DNA of 64,000 nucleotides from Micromonospora fulviviridis (lineage in GTDB: Bacteria > Actinomycetota > Actinomycetes > Mycobacteriales > Micromonosporaceae): positions 362,874 to 426,873 of the forward strand of contig NZ_BMRA01000007.1 in NCBI RefSeq assembly GCF_014648395.1, given 5' to 3'. The notes below the pieces were generated by a model. The model saw nothing but the letters and a program-made list of their open reading frames with translations. It was not told where the DNA came from and did not search any database. This document shows, piece by piece, positions 39,179 to 48,703 of the stretch. Made by a program: the position numbers and the translations under genes. Every line of letters starts with the position of its first letter. The stretch's first letter is position 1.

Positions 39179-39594
39179 GGATTTACCTCCTGAAAGTGAG
39201 AGCCGCCGGGGCGAAATTTTCCCCGGCCGAATTCGAATTCTGCGGCGGTGAATCCCGTTCACCAGACTCCTGCTGCCAAGCGGACTCAGCCATTTACCGA
39301 ACAGATGCCGCCGTGCGACCATGGCCGGTTCGAGCCCGCCTGAACAGGGAAGATGCTTTACCGTGAGGGCTTTTCCACAATTCCGTACCGCTGTCGGAAA
39401 ATAACCACTGATTGAACGGGCCCTCGCCTTTTCCGACTTGCCGAACACCGGATTCCGCTGTCTCTCAACAAGAAGAGCGCCGCTCGGCCTCTGCGGTAGG
39501 TCGCATCGCCGGCCCGGCCGGCACGGCAGGTTCGGGCTTCTGCCCTCAGGCGATTCTGTTGAGATACGCGACCCGCGTCGTGTCGGGTGGCGGC
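39179..39594. promoter_or_regulatory. Divergent promoter region, protease and MFS genes
   Basis: About 415 bases without a supported gene, notably AT-richer than the surroundings. Close to the protease start it holds a hairpin (GCCGGGG at 39205-39211 with CCCCGGC at 39221-39227) that would fall in the 5' leader, and the perfect 12-bp palindrome GAATTCGAATTC at 39229-39240, a possible operator. No regulator is encoded next to it. The MFS promoter should lie in the 39350-39590 half; I see no clear consensus there. Confidence 0.4.
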
Positions 39595-40950
39595 ATGCCG
39601 TCCGACGCCGCGCAGCCCCGCTTTCCGCGTTCCTCGCCCTACTGGCCGGTCGTGAGCCATCCGCTGCTGCGCCGGGTGCTGCCCGGGCTGGCGGTGTCCG
39701 CCCTGGGCGACGGCATGGCGCTCGTCGCGGTGACCTGGCTGGCGCTGCAACTGGCGCCCCAGGGGCAGCGCGGCACGTGGACGGCGATCGCGGTGGCGGC
39801 GTACACCCTGCCCAGCGCCGCCGGAGCGGTGATCTTCGGCCGGTTCCTGGGCGGCCGGAGCGGGGCCCAGCTCGCCGGCTGGGACGCGGTCCTGCGCGCC
39901 GGCGCGCTCGCGGCGATCCCCGCCGCCCACCTCGCCGGGGCCCTCAGCATCGGCCTGTACGTGACCCTGCTCGCCGCGTCCTCGCTGCTGCACTCGTGGG
40001 GTTCCGCCGGGCGCTTCACCCTGATCGCCGAACTCCTGCCCGAACGACAGCACCTGCCGGCCAACGCGGTCCTCGCCATCATCGGCGAGACGGCCACCAT
40101 CATCGGTCCCCCGCTGGCGGGCGTCCTCATCAGCGCGGCCGGTCCGGTCTGGGTCATCGCGTTCGACGCGGTCACCTTCGCCGTCCTGGCCCTGACCTAC
40201 CGCCTCGCCGTCCCCGACCGCCGGCGGCCGGATCCGCCGGGGACCGCGCCGTCCCGCACGGCCGGCTTCGGCATCATCCGCCACCACCGGTCCCTGCGCC
40301 GCCTGCTGGGGCTGACCTTCGGGTTCTTCCTCCTCTTCGGCCCGTTCTACGTGGCCATGCCGGTCCTGGTCACCGAGGACCTGGGCGGCTCCGCGACCAC
40401 GCTCGGGCTGTACTACACGGCGTTCGGCGCCGGCTCCCTCCTCGGCGGCCTCGCCACCGGCTACCTGCACCGCTGGCCGCTGTGGCCCACCACCATCGGC
40501 ATCGTCGTCGGGTTCGGCGTCGCCATGCTGCCGCTCGGCCTGGGCGCGCCCGTCGGCCTGTCGCTGCCGGCGTTCGCCCTGGCCGGCCTCGTCTGGGCTC
40601 CCTACATGTCCACGTCGATGGCGCTGTTCCAGCGCAGCACCAGCGCCGCGGGACGTCCCCAGGCCCTGGCCGCCAACAGCGCCGTCCTCGTGCTGGCGGT
40701 ACCCCTGGGCACCATGCTCGGCGGACCGCTGACGACCGGCATCGGCGCCCGTCGGACGCTGCTGCTGTGCGCCGCGGGCACCATCGCCCTCGGACTGGCG
40801 GCCGGGCTCGCCAACCTGCGCGGACGGTCCGGTACCGGCGACGACCCGGCCGGGCGGGCCTGGCGCCCGAGGGGCTGCCCCAGCCCGAGGACCCCGCCGG
40901 AGCGGGTGCCGTCCGACGCTGAGCCCGGACCGGGGCGAGCGGCCCGGTGA
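39595..40950 (+). CDS. MFS transporter
   Basis: A 451-residue major facilitator with about 12 hydrophobic segments (SALGDGMALVAVTWLALQL in helix 1, LPNAVL-type ELLPERQHLPANAVLAIIGE in the middle). It resembles the macrolide-exporter-like branch of actinobacterial MFS proteins. ATG 39595 is chosen because the frame upstream (open to 39412) reads as low-quality sequence; the ribosome site is weak. The C-terminal ~45 residues are a Pro/Arg-rich soluble tail. Its stop overlaps the longest frame of the following phosphatase. Substrate is unknown. Confidence 0.8.
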   Translation: MPSDAAQPRFPRSSPYWPVVSHPLLRRVLPGLAVSALGDGMALVAVTWLALQLAPQGQRGTWTAIAVAAYTLPSAAGAVIFGRFLGGRSGAQLAGWDAVLRAGALAAIPAAHLAGALSIGLYVTLLAASSLLHSWGSAGRFTLIAELLPERQHLPANAVLAIIGETATIIGPPLAGVLISAAGPVWVIAFDAVTFAVLALTYRLAVPDRRRPDPPGTAPSRTAGFGIIRHHRSLRRLLGLTFGFFLLFGPFYVAMPVLVTEDLGGSATTLGLYYTAFGAGSLLGGLATGYLHRWPLWPTTIGIVVGFGVAMLPLGLGAPVGLSLPAFALAGLVWAPYMSTSMALFQRSTSAAGRPQALAANSAVLVLAVPLGTMLGGPLTTGIGARRTLLLCAAGTIALGLAAGLANLRGRSGTGDDPAGRAWRPRGCPSPRTPPERVPSDAEPGPGRAAR

Positions 40951-41033
40951 TCACCGGCAGCCCCGGGTCGGGCCGGAGCGTCGGTCGTCGCGGAGGCCGA
41001 CGGGGGTGCGGCGGCTACGGCTATGGTCGGGCG

Positions 41034-42668
41034 GTGGATGAGCTGTTCGAGGCGGCGGGAACGCTGCGCTCGGCGTACCGGGGGGTGGACTGGGCGTCGA
41101 CGTCACTGGGCGCGGTGTCCGGGTGGAGCCCCACGTTGCGCGCCGCCGTCGACCTCACCCTGCACTCCCGGTTCCCGGTAACGCTGTTCTGGGGCCCGGA
41201 GTTCGTCATGATCTACAACGAGGCCTACGTCGAGCTGATCGGGAACAAGCACCCGGCCGCGCTCGGCGCACCGGCGGCGCGGGCGTTCCCGGAGATCTGG
41301 GACGTCATCGGGCCGATGCTCGCTTCGGTGCGGTCGACCCGGCGCGCGACCTGGACGCGGGACATGCGGCTGCTCATGGACCGGCAGGGCTACCCCGAGG
41401 AGTGCTACTTCACGTTCTCCTACTCCGCCGCCCGTGGCCCCGGCGGCAAGGTCGAGGGCGTGGTCGACATCGCGACGGAGACCACCGCGCAGGTCCTGTC
41501 GCAGCGGCGGCTGATCATGCTGGCCGGGCTCAACGACGCCCTCAGCGGCCTCGATGACCCGGCGGAGATCCTCGACCGGGCGGTACGGGTGCTGCGTACC
41601 GTGCCGGAGGACCTGCCCGACGTCGACATCCTGGGCACGGAGGCCGCCCGCGCCGGCCGTCCGCCGCTGCCCGCGGTCCCGTCGACGATCCTCCACGACG
41701 GGACCGTCGTGCTGGAGACGTCCGCGGAGACCTCCGTGATGCGGGTACGCCTGCCGGGCGTGCCGCCGTCCGCGGACACGGTCCTGGTGGCCCGGCTGAG
41801 CCAGCACCTGCCCCTCGACGACGACTACCTGGGGTTCGTGCGGCTGGTGGGCGCCACCGTGGCGCAGGCGCTGCACCGCGCCCAGACGCGCCAGGCCGAG
41901 CGCCGGGTCGCCGTCCTGGAACGGGACCTGTCCGAGCGGTTGCAGCGCAGCCTGCTGACCCCACCCGCGCGGCCGCACCACCTGGAGGTGGCGGTCCGGT
42001 ACCAGCCGGCGGGCGAGCGGGCCCGGATCGGCGGTGACTGGTACGACTCGTTCCTCCAGCCCGACGGCTCTCTCACGCTGGTCATCGGGGACGTGGCGGG
42101 CCACGACCAGCAGGCCGCGGCGACGATGGCGCAGATCCGCAACCTGCTCCGCGGCGTCGCGTACGCCGTGCGGAAGTCGCCGGCCGCGGTGCTGGAGGGC
42201 CTGGAGGAGACGATGCGCGGCCTGGGCCTGCACGAGCTGGCGACCGCGGTCCTGGCCCGGGTGGAGCAGGACGAGGAGCAGGCGCGGGACGGCGCCCACA
42301 CGCTGTGCTGGTCCAACGCCGGGCACCCGCCACCGGTCCTCATCGCCCCCGACGGGACCGCCAGCCTGCTGCACACGACGCCGGAGATTCTGCTGGGCGT
42401 CCAGGCCGGCGTCGCGCGCGGTGACCACCGCGTCACCCTCACGCCCGGCTGCGCCGTGGTGCTGTACACCGACGGCCTGGTCGACCGGCGCGACGCGGTC
42501 ATCGACGAGGGGCTGGCCGACCTGATCCGGACTCTCACCGGCCGGCACGGCTCGACCGCGGAGCAGCTCTGCGACCAGCTGCTCACCCGTTACGCCGCCA
42601 CCAGCGACGACGACATCGCCCTGGTCGTGCTGCGGATACCGCCGGAGCCCGCCGGCATCCCGCGGTAG
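41034..42668 (+). CDS. PAS-domain SpoIIE/PP2C-type serine phosphatase
   Basis: A 544-residue RsbU-like phosphatase. An N-terminal PAS-like domain (about 20-165, with FPVTLFWGPEFVMIYNEAY) is followed by a linker with a weak GAF-like region and a coiled segment (RQAERRVAVLERDLSERLQ). A PP2C/SpoIIE domain (about 320-540) shows IGGDWYDSF, VIGDVAGHD, WSNAGHPPP, YTDGLVDRR and DDDIALVVLR, whose Asp/Gly residues bind the two metals. Such enzymes dephosphorylate anti-anti-sigma factors. GTG 41034 is chosen since family members begin near DELFEAAG; the frame opens at 40947. The HATPase gene 59 bases downstream is a likely partner in a partner-switching module. Confidence 0.88.
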   Translation: MDELFEAAGTLRSAYRGVDWASTSLGAVSGWSPTLRAAVDLTLHSRFPVTLFWGPEFVMIYNEAYVELIGNKHPAALGAPAARAFPEIWDVIGPMLASVRSTRRATWTRDMRLLMDRQGYPEECYFTFSYSAARGPGGKVEGVVDIATETTAQVLSQRRLIMLAGLNDALSGLDDPAEILDRAVRVLRTVPEDLPDVDILGTEAARAGRPPLPAVPSTILHDGTVVLETSAETSVMRVRLPGVPPSADTVLVARLSQHLPLDDDYLGFVRLVGATVAQALHRAQTRQAERRVAVLERDLSERLQRSLLTPPARPHHLEVAVRYQPAGERARIGGDWYDSFLQPDGSLTLVIGDVAGHDQQAAATMAQIRNLLRGVAYAVRKSPAAVLEGLEETMRGLGLHELATAVLARVEQDEEQARDGAHTLCWSNAGHPPPVLIAPDGTASLLHTTPEILLGVQAGVARGDHRVTLTPGCAVVLYTDGLVDRRDAVIDEGLADLIRTLTGRHGSTAEQLCDQLLTRYAATSDDDIALVVLRIPPEPAGIPR

Positions 42669-42727
42669 GCCGCGCCGCCGCGGCACTGCCCGCGGGGGAT
42701 ATCCGGAATGCGGGTAACCTCTTTTCC

Positions 42728-43168
42728 ATGGGCGGTGCCAGACCGCCGGCCGAGATCGACTCGACGGGGGCCGGGTACGCGCGACACGAGTCGTCGTCGC
42801 TGCTGTCCCGGCCGTTCACCGCCGCCACCATCACCGAGCTGCGGCATGCCGTCGCCGCCCGCGTCGAGGCGGCGGGGCTGACCGGCGAACCGGCCGAGGA
42901 CTTCGTCCTGGCCGTCCACGAGCTCGCCACCAACGCGGTACGCCATGGCGGCGGAGCGGGCCACCTGCACCTTCGGCGACAGGGCGACGAACTGCGCTGC
43001 GACGTCGTCGATCACGGCCCGGGCACCGACGCGCCGTCGGTGCAGCGGGCCGGCGGGACGGAGGCCGGCGGCCGGGGCCTCTGGCTGGCGGACCAGCTGG
43101 CCGACTCGCTGGTCCTCCGCCGTCGCGCCGACGGCCTGACCGCCACGGTCACCATCCGGCTGCGCTGA
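42728..43168 (+). CDS. Anti-sigma factor-type HATPase (RsbW-like)
   Basis: A 146-residue GHKL ATPase of the serine-kinase/anti-sigma type. It has the N-box VHELATNAVRHG, a G1-like DVVDHGPGT and a G2-like GGRGLWLADQLADSL, and lacks any histidine-kinase phosphoacceptor domain. It lies directly after a SpoIIE phosphatase, so a stress-signalling partner switch is probable, although no sigma factor or anti-anti-sigma gene is in the window. The ATG at 42728 fits the expected length. Confidence 0.85.
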   Translation: MGGARPPAEIDSTGAGYARHESSSLLSRPFTAATITELRHAVAARVEAAGLTGEPAEDFVLAVHELATNAVRHGGGAGHLHLRRQGDELRCDVVDHGPGTDAPSVQRAGGTEAGGRGLWLADQLADSLVLRRRADGLTATVTIRLR

Positions 43169-43254
43169 CCGCGCCGGCGGAGTGCTCTCGAAGCTGAACA
43201 GCGTCTCGGCCCGGTCACCGGCTCCCTCGGCCGGCAGAAAACAGCCGTGGGGGC

Positions 43255-43965
43255 TCAGCCGATCTCGTGGATCTTCGCCAGTTCGGCGGCGAACTCGGCG
43301 TCGGTGAGCGCGCCACGCTGGTGTTGCCGGGTCAGCGCGTGGATGTCTCGCCGCTGGTCAGCGCTCAGGGCGTCGCGGGCCGTGCCGGTCCGGCCGGCTC
43401 CGGCGGATGAGGTCGTCGGTCGGGCGGCGGCGGGCGGCGGCGCCGGCAGGCCGGCGGAGGCCGCCAACCGGCGTTGCGCGTCGCGGTGGTGCGCCCGCAG
43501 GGTTGCCAGGATCTCGTCGTAGTGTTCCGGCCAGGTGGCGAGCCGGCCCAGTTCGGGCCGGAACGTGAACGGCCGGAACAGGTCGCCGCGCTGCAACGGG
43601 GTCTGTACCGCGACGCCGTCGGTCCGCTCGATGACGATCGCCGGGCGGCCCATGTCCAGGCCCGCCACGGTGGCCATGCCGCTGCGGATCTCCGCGACCG
43701 ACGCCCAGGGCACCGTGGTCGTGTGCAGGAGGGAGCGGGACCGGACGCCGCCGTCGCTGACGTAGACCCCGAGCATCGCGTGCCGCGCCGTGCCGGCGGC
43801 GCCACCGGCCAGCCACACCGCGAAGAAGATCGCCACCGGCGTCGGCAGCTCCCCGCGCAGGTACATGATCACGATGAACGTGGCGAGACCAGCCACCCCG
43901 ACCAGCCCCAGCACCGCGAATCCCGTCGTGATGTCGAGCGAGTACGGGCGCTGCCATCTCCGCAT
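43255..43965 (-). CDS. Membrane protein with PH-like and SHOCT domains
   Basis: A 236-residue protein. Two hydrophobic segments (about 13-36 and 43-60) are followed by a beta-rich region with VYVSDGGVRSRSLLHTTTVPW and RPAIVIERTDG, resembling bacterial PH-like domains. An Ala/Pro linker leads to a C-terminal SHOCT motif (LTRQHQRGALTDAEFAAELAKI). SHOCT-containing membrane proteins are common in actinomycetes and mostly uncharacterised. It converges with the HATPase gene across an 86-base gap in which I found no good terminator. Confidence 0.75.
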   Translation of the reverse strand: MRRWQRPYSLDITTGFAVLGLVGVAGLATFIVIMYLRGELPTPVAIFFAVWLAGGAAGTARHAMLGVYVSDGGVRSRSLLHTTTVPWASVAEIRSGMATVAGLDMGRPAIVIERTDGVAVQTPLQRGDLFRPFTFRPELGRLATWPEHYDEILATLRAHHRDAQRRLAASAGLPAPPPAAARPTTSSAGAGRTGTARDALSADQRRDIHALTRQHQRGALTDAEFAAELAKIHEIG

Positions 43966-44005
43966 GCCGTCATGGTGGGCAGCGGCGTCAACCCCGGGAG
44001 GCGGG

Positions 44006-45850
44006 TCAGGCGGGACGCAGGTGGGTGCGCCGGCTCTTGCGCCCCGCCTCGTACGCGGCCCGGGCGGCCCGCCCCTCGGTGGTGCCGGCGACCTCGGCGA
44101 CCGGTACGTCCCACCAGGCGCCGGCGTCCGGACCGGCCTGGAACCGGTCGGTCCGGACGTGCACCACGGTGGTCCGGGTGGCCGCCGTCGCCGTCGCCAG
44201 CGCCGCCCTGAGCTGCGCCGTGGTCGACACCCGGATCAGGTCGGCGCCGAGACTGGCCGCGTTGGCGCCGAGGTCGACCGGCAGCGGCTCACCGGCCCGG
44301 TCGGTGTAGGCGGTGCCGAGCCGGTGCGCGCCGACACTCTCCGACAGCCGGCCGATCGAGGCGAAGCCGGAGTTGTCGACCAGCACCACGACGAGCTTGA
44401 CGCCCTCGGCGACCGCCGTGGCCAGCTCGCTGGGCAGCATCAGGTAGGACCCGTCGCCGACGAGCACGAACACCTCGCGCTCGGGCGCGGCCAGCTTCAC
44501 CCCGATCCCGCCGGCGATCTCGTAGCCCATGCAGGAGTAGCCGTACTCCACGTGGTAGCTCTTCGGGTCGGCGCTGCGCCACAGCCGGTGCAGGTCGCCG
44601 GGCATCGATCCGGCCGCGCACACCACCACGCCGCGCGGGCCGGCGGCGTCGTTGACCGCGCCGATCACCGCGGTCTGGGTGGGCGGCGCGTCCGGATCGG
44701 CGTGCCGGGCGGCGTCCGCCACGGCCGTCCACCGCTCGCGCAGCCGGGCCACCGACTGCCGGTACGCGGGCTCGGTGGCCCAGCCGGCGCAGGCGTCGTC
44801 GAGGGCGGCGAGGTTCTCCCGCGCGTCGCCGACGACCTGGGTGCCGGACAGCTTCGCCGCGTCGAAGCCGGTGACGTTGAGGTTCACGAAGCGCGCCCCG
44901 TCGCCGAAGAGGGTGCCCGAGGCGGTGGTGAAGTCGCTGTAGCGGGTTCCCACCCCGATCACCACGTCGGCGCCGGCGGCGATCTCGTTGGCCGCGGTGG
45001 TGCCGGTGACGCCGATCGCGCCGAGGGCGAGCGGGTGGTCGTGCGGCAGCGCGCCGGTGCCGGCCTGGGATTCGGCCACCGGCACCCCGTGCTCCTCGGC
45101 GAACCGGCGCAGCGCACCGGTGGCCCCGCTGTAGATCACCCCGCCGCCGGCCACCACGAGCGGCCGGCGGGCCGCCCGCACGATCCCGGCCGCCCGGGCC
45201 AGCGCCGCCTCGTCGGCGCGGGGGCGCGGCACGTGCCAGACCCGTTCGGCGAACAGCTCGTCGGGCCAGTCGTACGCCTCGGCCTGCACGTCCTGCGGCA
45301 GGGCGAGGGTGACCGCGCCGGTCTCGGCCGGGTCGGTGAGCACCCGCATGGCGGCCAGCAGCGCGGCCGGCAGCTGTTCGGGGCGGTTGACCCGGTCCCA
45401 GTAGCGGGAGACCGGCCGCAGCGCGTCGGTGACGCTGACGTCGTAGGAGCGGGTGTCCTCCAGTTCCTGGAGCACCGGGTTGGCCACCCGGGTGGCGAAG
45501 ATGTCGCCGGGCAGCAGCAGCACCGGCAACCGGTTGATGGTGGCGCCGGCGGCGCCGGTGACCAGGTTCGTCGCGCCGGGCCCGATCGAGGTGGTGCAGG
45601 CCAGGGTGCTGAGCCGGTCGGTCATCCGGGCGTACGCCGCCGCCGTGTGCACCATGCCCTGCTCGGTGCGGCAGAGGTGGTACGGCAGGTCGGCTCCGGC
45701 GGTGGCCAGGGCCTCGCCGAGCCCGGCGACGTTGCCGTGGCCGAAGATGCCGAAGCAGGCCGGGATGAGCCGTTGCCGCCGCCCGTCGCGTTCGGAGAAC
45801 TGCCGGGCCAGGAACGCCACCACCGCCTGGGCCACCGTCAACCTGGGCAT
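44006..45850 (-). CDS. iolD: 3D-(3,5/4)-trihydroxycyclohexane-1,2-dione hydrolase IolD
   Basis: A 614-residue ThDP-dependent enzyme that hydrolyses the ring diketone of the inositol pathway to 5-deoxy-glucuronate. The N-terminal PYR domain has CRTEQGMVHTAAAYAR; the C-terminal PP domain has GDGSYLMLPSELAT then LVDNSGFASIGRL, the GDG...N cofactor motif. The SCMGYEIAGGIGVK stretch is IolD-like and distinguishes it from acetolactate synthases. It is last in a four-gene minus-strand operon, its ATG overlapping the iolB stop by one base. Expression is probably controlled by the GntR protein at 48800. Confidence 0.93.
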   Translation of the reverse strand: MPRLTVAQAVVAFLARQFSERDGRRQRLIPACFGIFGHGNVAGLGEALATAGADLPYHLCRTEQGMVHTAAAYARMTDRLSTLACTTSIGPGATNLVTGAAGATINRLPVLLLPGDIFATRVANPVLQELEDTRSYDVSVTDALRPVSRYWDRVNRPEQLPAALLAAMRVLTDPAETGAVTLALPQDVQAEAYDWPDELFAERVWHVPRPRADEAALARAAGIVRAARRPLVVAGGGVIYSGATGALRRFAEEHGVPVAESQAGTGALPHDHPLALGAIGVTGTTAANEIAAGADVVIGVGTRYSDFTTASGTLFGDGARFVNLNVTGFDAAKLSGTQVVGDARENLAALDDACAGWATEPAYRQSVARLRERWTAVADAARHADPDAPPTQTAVIGAVNDAAGPRGVVVCAAGSMPGDLHRLWRSADPKSYHVEYGYSCMGYEIAGGIGVKLAAPEREVFVLVGDGSYLMLPSELATAVAEGVKLVVVLVDNSGFASIGRLSESVGAHRLGTAYTDRAGEPLPVDLGANAASLGADLIRVSTTAQLRAALATATAATRTTVVHVRTDRFQAGPDAGAWWDVPVAEVAGTTEGRAARAAYEAGRKSRRTHLRPA

Positions 45851-46746
45851 CACGCCTCTTTCGTTACGGGCCGGGTCAGCGGCAGCCGCGGGTCCACCGG
45901 CTGGCCGGCCCAGCTGCCCCGGATCCAGCCGTGCCGGGGATCGTCCACACAGGCCATGGTCCGGGCGGCGCCGGGTCCAGCCAGCACGTTCAGGTAGTAC
46001 AGGTCGTAGCCCGGGGCGGCCATGGACGGTCCGTGGTAGCCGTACGGGACGAGCACCACGTCGCCGGTGCGCACCTCGGCCAGCACGTCGATGGGCCGGT
46101 CGGCGGTGCCGTAGACCCGCTGGTAGCCCACCGGAGCCGCACCGGGCTCGCCGCCGGCCACCTCGAAGTAGTAGACCTCCTCCAGCGCGGCCTCGATCCG
46201 CCCGTCGTCGTACGTCCGGTCCTGCTCGTGCTTGTGCGGCGGGTACGACGACCAGTTCCCGCCGGGCGTGAGCACCTCCACGGCGACCAGCCGGTCGCAG
46301 TCGAAGGCGTCCGGTGCGCAGAAGTTGTTGACCTGCCGGCTGGCCGGCCCGGCGCCGCGCAGTTCCACCGGCACGTCCCGGGCCGCGCCGTAGCGGGGCG
46401 ACAGCCGGCGGGTGGCCCGCGCCGACGGCAGCGCGAAGCGCCCCGCGCCGCGGATCGTCACGTCGGCGTCCCGGGGCAGGTAGGCGAAATCGGTGACCGC
46501 CGTGAAGACCGACTCGCGCCCGTTCAGCGCGAGCCGCAACCCGTCGCAGTGCACGGTGGCGGCGCCGGCCAGTGGCAGGACCAGCATCTCCTCGCCGCCG
46601 GTGGCGAAGCTGACCTCGTCGCCGGGCGGCAGGGTGAGCACCCGCAGCCCGGCGTACGTCCAGCCGGCCCGCTCGGGGGTGACCTCCAGCGCCCACGGCG
46701 CGCGGGCGGTGCCGCCCCAGGGCAGGTACGCGTCGCCGGTCCTCAC
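45850..46746 (-). CDS. iolB: 5-deoxy-glucuronate isomerase IolB
   Basis: A 298-residue cupin. It isomerises 5-deoxy-glucuronate to 5-dehydro-2-deoxy-gluconate, the substrate of IolC. Metal-binding residues are visible in SSYPPHKHEQ with the following Glu in EEVYYFEV and a distal His in YGYHGPSMAAPGYDLYYLN, as in IolB. The GTG start overlaps the aldolase stop by 4 bases. Length and both cupin halves are normal. Confidence 0.93.
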   Translation of the reverse strand: MRTGDAYLPWGGTARAPWALEVTPERAGWTYAGLRVLTLPPGDEVSFATGGEEMLVLPLAGAATVHCDGLRLALNGRESVFTAVTDFAYLPRDADVTIRGAGRFALPSARATRRLSPRYGAARDVPVELRGAGPASRQVNNFCAPDAFDCDRLVAVEVLTPGGNWSSYPPHKHEQDRTYDDGRIEAALEEVYYFEVAGGEPGAAPVGYQRVYGTADRPIDVLAEVRTGDVVLVPYGYHGPSMAAPGYDLYYLNVLAGPGAARTMACVDDPRHGWIRGSWAGQPVDPRLPLTRPVTKEA

Positions 46747-47630
46747 GTGTCCCGCCCGGTGGGCAGCAGCGAGCCGGCCAGGTCAACCGCGGCGGCCACG
46801 TCGTCGTCGGGCGGGTAGAGCAGCGCCCGGCCGACCACCAGGCCGCGTACGCCGGGCAGCCGCAGCGCCCGCGCCCACCGCGCGTAGACCACGTCGGGCG
46901 CCTCCACCGGGTCGCCGCCGAGCAGCAGGACCGGCAGCGTGGTCGCGGCCATGACCTGCTCCATCTCGTCGACGGCCGGCAGCTTCAGCCAGGTGTACGC
47001 GCTGGTCGCGCCCAGCGCCTGCCCGACGCTGACGCCCTTGATGACCGCCTCGGGTCGCAGGTCGGCGCTGACCCGGCGGCCGTCACGGGCCACCCAGAGC
47101 GGTTCGACGAGGGCCACGGTGCGGTGCGCGGCGAGGGCGGTGACCGCCTGCGCGCACGCCTGGAGGGTGGCGGCGGTGCCCGGGTCGTCCGGGTCGATCC
47201 GGCACAGCATCTTGCCGCCGTCGTAGCGCATCGCGGCGATGCTGTCGGCGTCGTAGGCGGTGAACCGGTCGTCGAGTTCGAAGGTGGCGCCGGAGAGGCC
47301 GCCGCGGTTCATCGAGCCGATGGCCAGGCGGTTCTCCAGCGCCCCGAGCAGCAGCAGGTCCTCCAGGATGTCCGGGGTGCCGAGCACGCCGTCGACGCCG
47401 GGCCGGGACAGCGCCACGCGCAGCCGGTCGAGCAGGTCCACCCGACCGGCCATGGCCATGGGCCGGTCCCGCACGCCGAGGGCGCCGCGGGCCGGGTGGT
47501 CGGCGGCGATGACGAACAGCGGCCGGCCCGGTTCGGGCCAGGGGCGGCGGGTACGGCGGGCGGCAGCTTCGGCGATCGCCTGCGGCCGGTGCGCGCGGGT
47601 GCGGGTCAGCGCCTCGTACTCGGTGCTCAC
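46743..47630 (-). CDS. Cgl0159-type (beta/alpha)8 aldolase of the inositol operon
   Basis: A 295-residue TIM-barrel protein of the Cgl0159/DeoC-like aldolase group found in actinobacterial inositol clusters. It has FVIAADHPARGALG near the N-terminus, ENRLAIGSMNRGGLSG, and a barrel lysine in TSAYTWLKLPA that may be the Schiff-base residue. By position it should cleave 2-deoxy-5-keto-gluconate 6-phosphate into dihydroxyacetone phosphate and malonate semialdehyde (the IolJ step), which no other gene here supplies. The GTG start overlaps the iolC stop by 4 bases. The family is clear by eye; the exact reaction is inferred from context. Confidence 0.85.
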   Translation of the reverse strand: MSTEYEALTRTRAHRPQAIAEAAARRTRRPWPEPGRPLFVIAADHPARGALGVRDRPMAMAGRVDLLDRLRVALSRPGVDGVLGTPDILEDLLLLGALENRLAIGSMNRGGLSGATFELDDRFTAYDADSIAAMRYDGGKMLCRIDPDDPGTAATLQACAQAVTALAAHRTVALVEPLWVARDGRRVSADLRPEAVIKGVSVGQALGATSAYTWLKLPAVDEMEQVMAATTLPVLLLGGDPVEAPDVVYARWARALRLPGVRGLVVGRALLYPPDDDVAAAVDLAGSLLPTGRDT

Positions 47631-48610
47631 CGGGTTTCTCCTGTCCGGGCGGCGGTGGACGACGCCGTACGCGGCGCGCCGTCCCCGGCCAGCGCCACGG
47701 TCTCGGCGTAGTCGGGCATGGCAGCGGAGCAGGCCAGGCGGGAGGCCACGATCGCCCCGGCGGCGTTGGCGAAGCGCAGCGTCCGCTCCAGCGGCCAGCC
47801 GCGCAGCAGGCCCAGGCAGAGCGCGCCGCCGAACGCGTCGCCGGCGCCGAGCCCGTTGACCACGTCGACCGGGACCGGTGGCACCCGTACGCTCTGCTCC
47901 GGCGTGCGGGCGAGCACGCCCGCCGGGCCGAGCTTGACCACGGCGAGCCGGGGCCCGCGTTCGAGCAGCAGGTCGGCGGCCCGGTCCGGGTCGCGGGTGC
48001 CGACGGCGATCTCCACCTCGTCGAGGTTGCCGACGGCGACGGTGACCCGGGGCAGCGCCTCGGCGACGGCCGCGGTCGCGGCCGCCGGGTCGGGCCAGAA
48101 CATCGGCCGGTAGTCCAGGTCCAGCACGGTGTGCGGGCGGCCGGCCCGGGCGGCGAGCGCGGCCGTGTGCGCGTCGCGGCTGGGCTGCTGGCACAGGCCG
48201 GTGCCGGTGAGCCAGAAGACGCGGGCCGAGACGATCGCGTCGAGGTCCAGCTCCTCGGGACGGATCTGGAGGTCCGGGGCCGTGGGCGTGCGGTAGAACC
48301 AGAGCGGGAAGTGGTCCGGGGGGAAGATCTCGCAGAAGGTGATCGGGGTGGGCAGCCCGTCGACCGGGCGGACGTGGCTGTCGTCCACACCGAACTCGCG
48401 CAGTGCCCGGTGCACGTAGTCGGCGAACGCGTCGGCGCCGGTGCGGGTGATCACCCCGGCGCGCAGCCCCTGCCGGCTGGCCGCGACCGCCACGTTGGTG
48501 GGGCTGCCGCCGAGGAACCTGCCGAACGTCTCGACCTCGGCCAGCGGCGTGGCGACCTGCAACGGATAGATGTCCACCCCGACCCGGCCGATGGTGAGCA
48601 CATCGAGCAT
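47627..48610 (-). CDS. iolC: 5-dehydro-2-deoxygluconokinase IolC
   Basis: A 327-residue PfkB-family sugar kinase. It has the N-terminal GRVGVDIYP, FLGGSPTNVAVAASR (PfkB signature 1), the VVKLGPAGV strand and the catalytic signature 2, NGLGAGDAFGGAL, with the Asp base. FCEIFPPDHFPLWFYR is typical of IolC. It is first in the minus-strand iol operon; its ATG has GGAGGG about seven bases upstream. The 189-base divergent region ahead carries the proposed GntR operator. Confidence 0.92.
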   Translation of the reverse strand: MLDVLTIGRVGVDIYPLQVATPLAEVETFGRFLGGSPTNVAVAASRQGLRAGVITRTGADAFADYVHRALREFGVDDSHVRPVDGLPTPITFCEIFPPDHFPLWFYRTPTAPDLQIRPEELDLDAIVSARVFWLTGTGLCQQPSRDAHTAALAARAGRPHTVLDLDYRPMFWPDPAAATAAVAEALPRVTVAVGNLDEVEIAVGTRDPDRAADLLLERGPRLAVVKLGPAGVLARTPEQSVRVPPVPVDVVNGLGAGDAFGGALCLGLLRGWPLERTLRFANAAGAIVASRLACSAAMPDYAETVALAGDGAPRTASSTAARTGETR

Positions 48611-48703
48611 GCGGCGCCCTCCGTCCCGGCTGGCGTCGGCGTGTCCGCCAGCTCCATCCCGTCCCTGATTGGTAACAGTGCTTCACGAGTTGTGTCAATG
48701 TGT

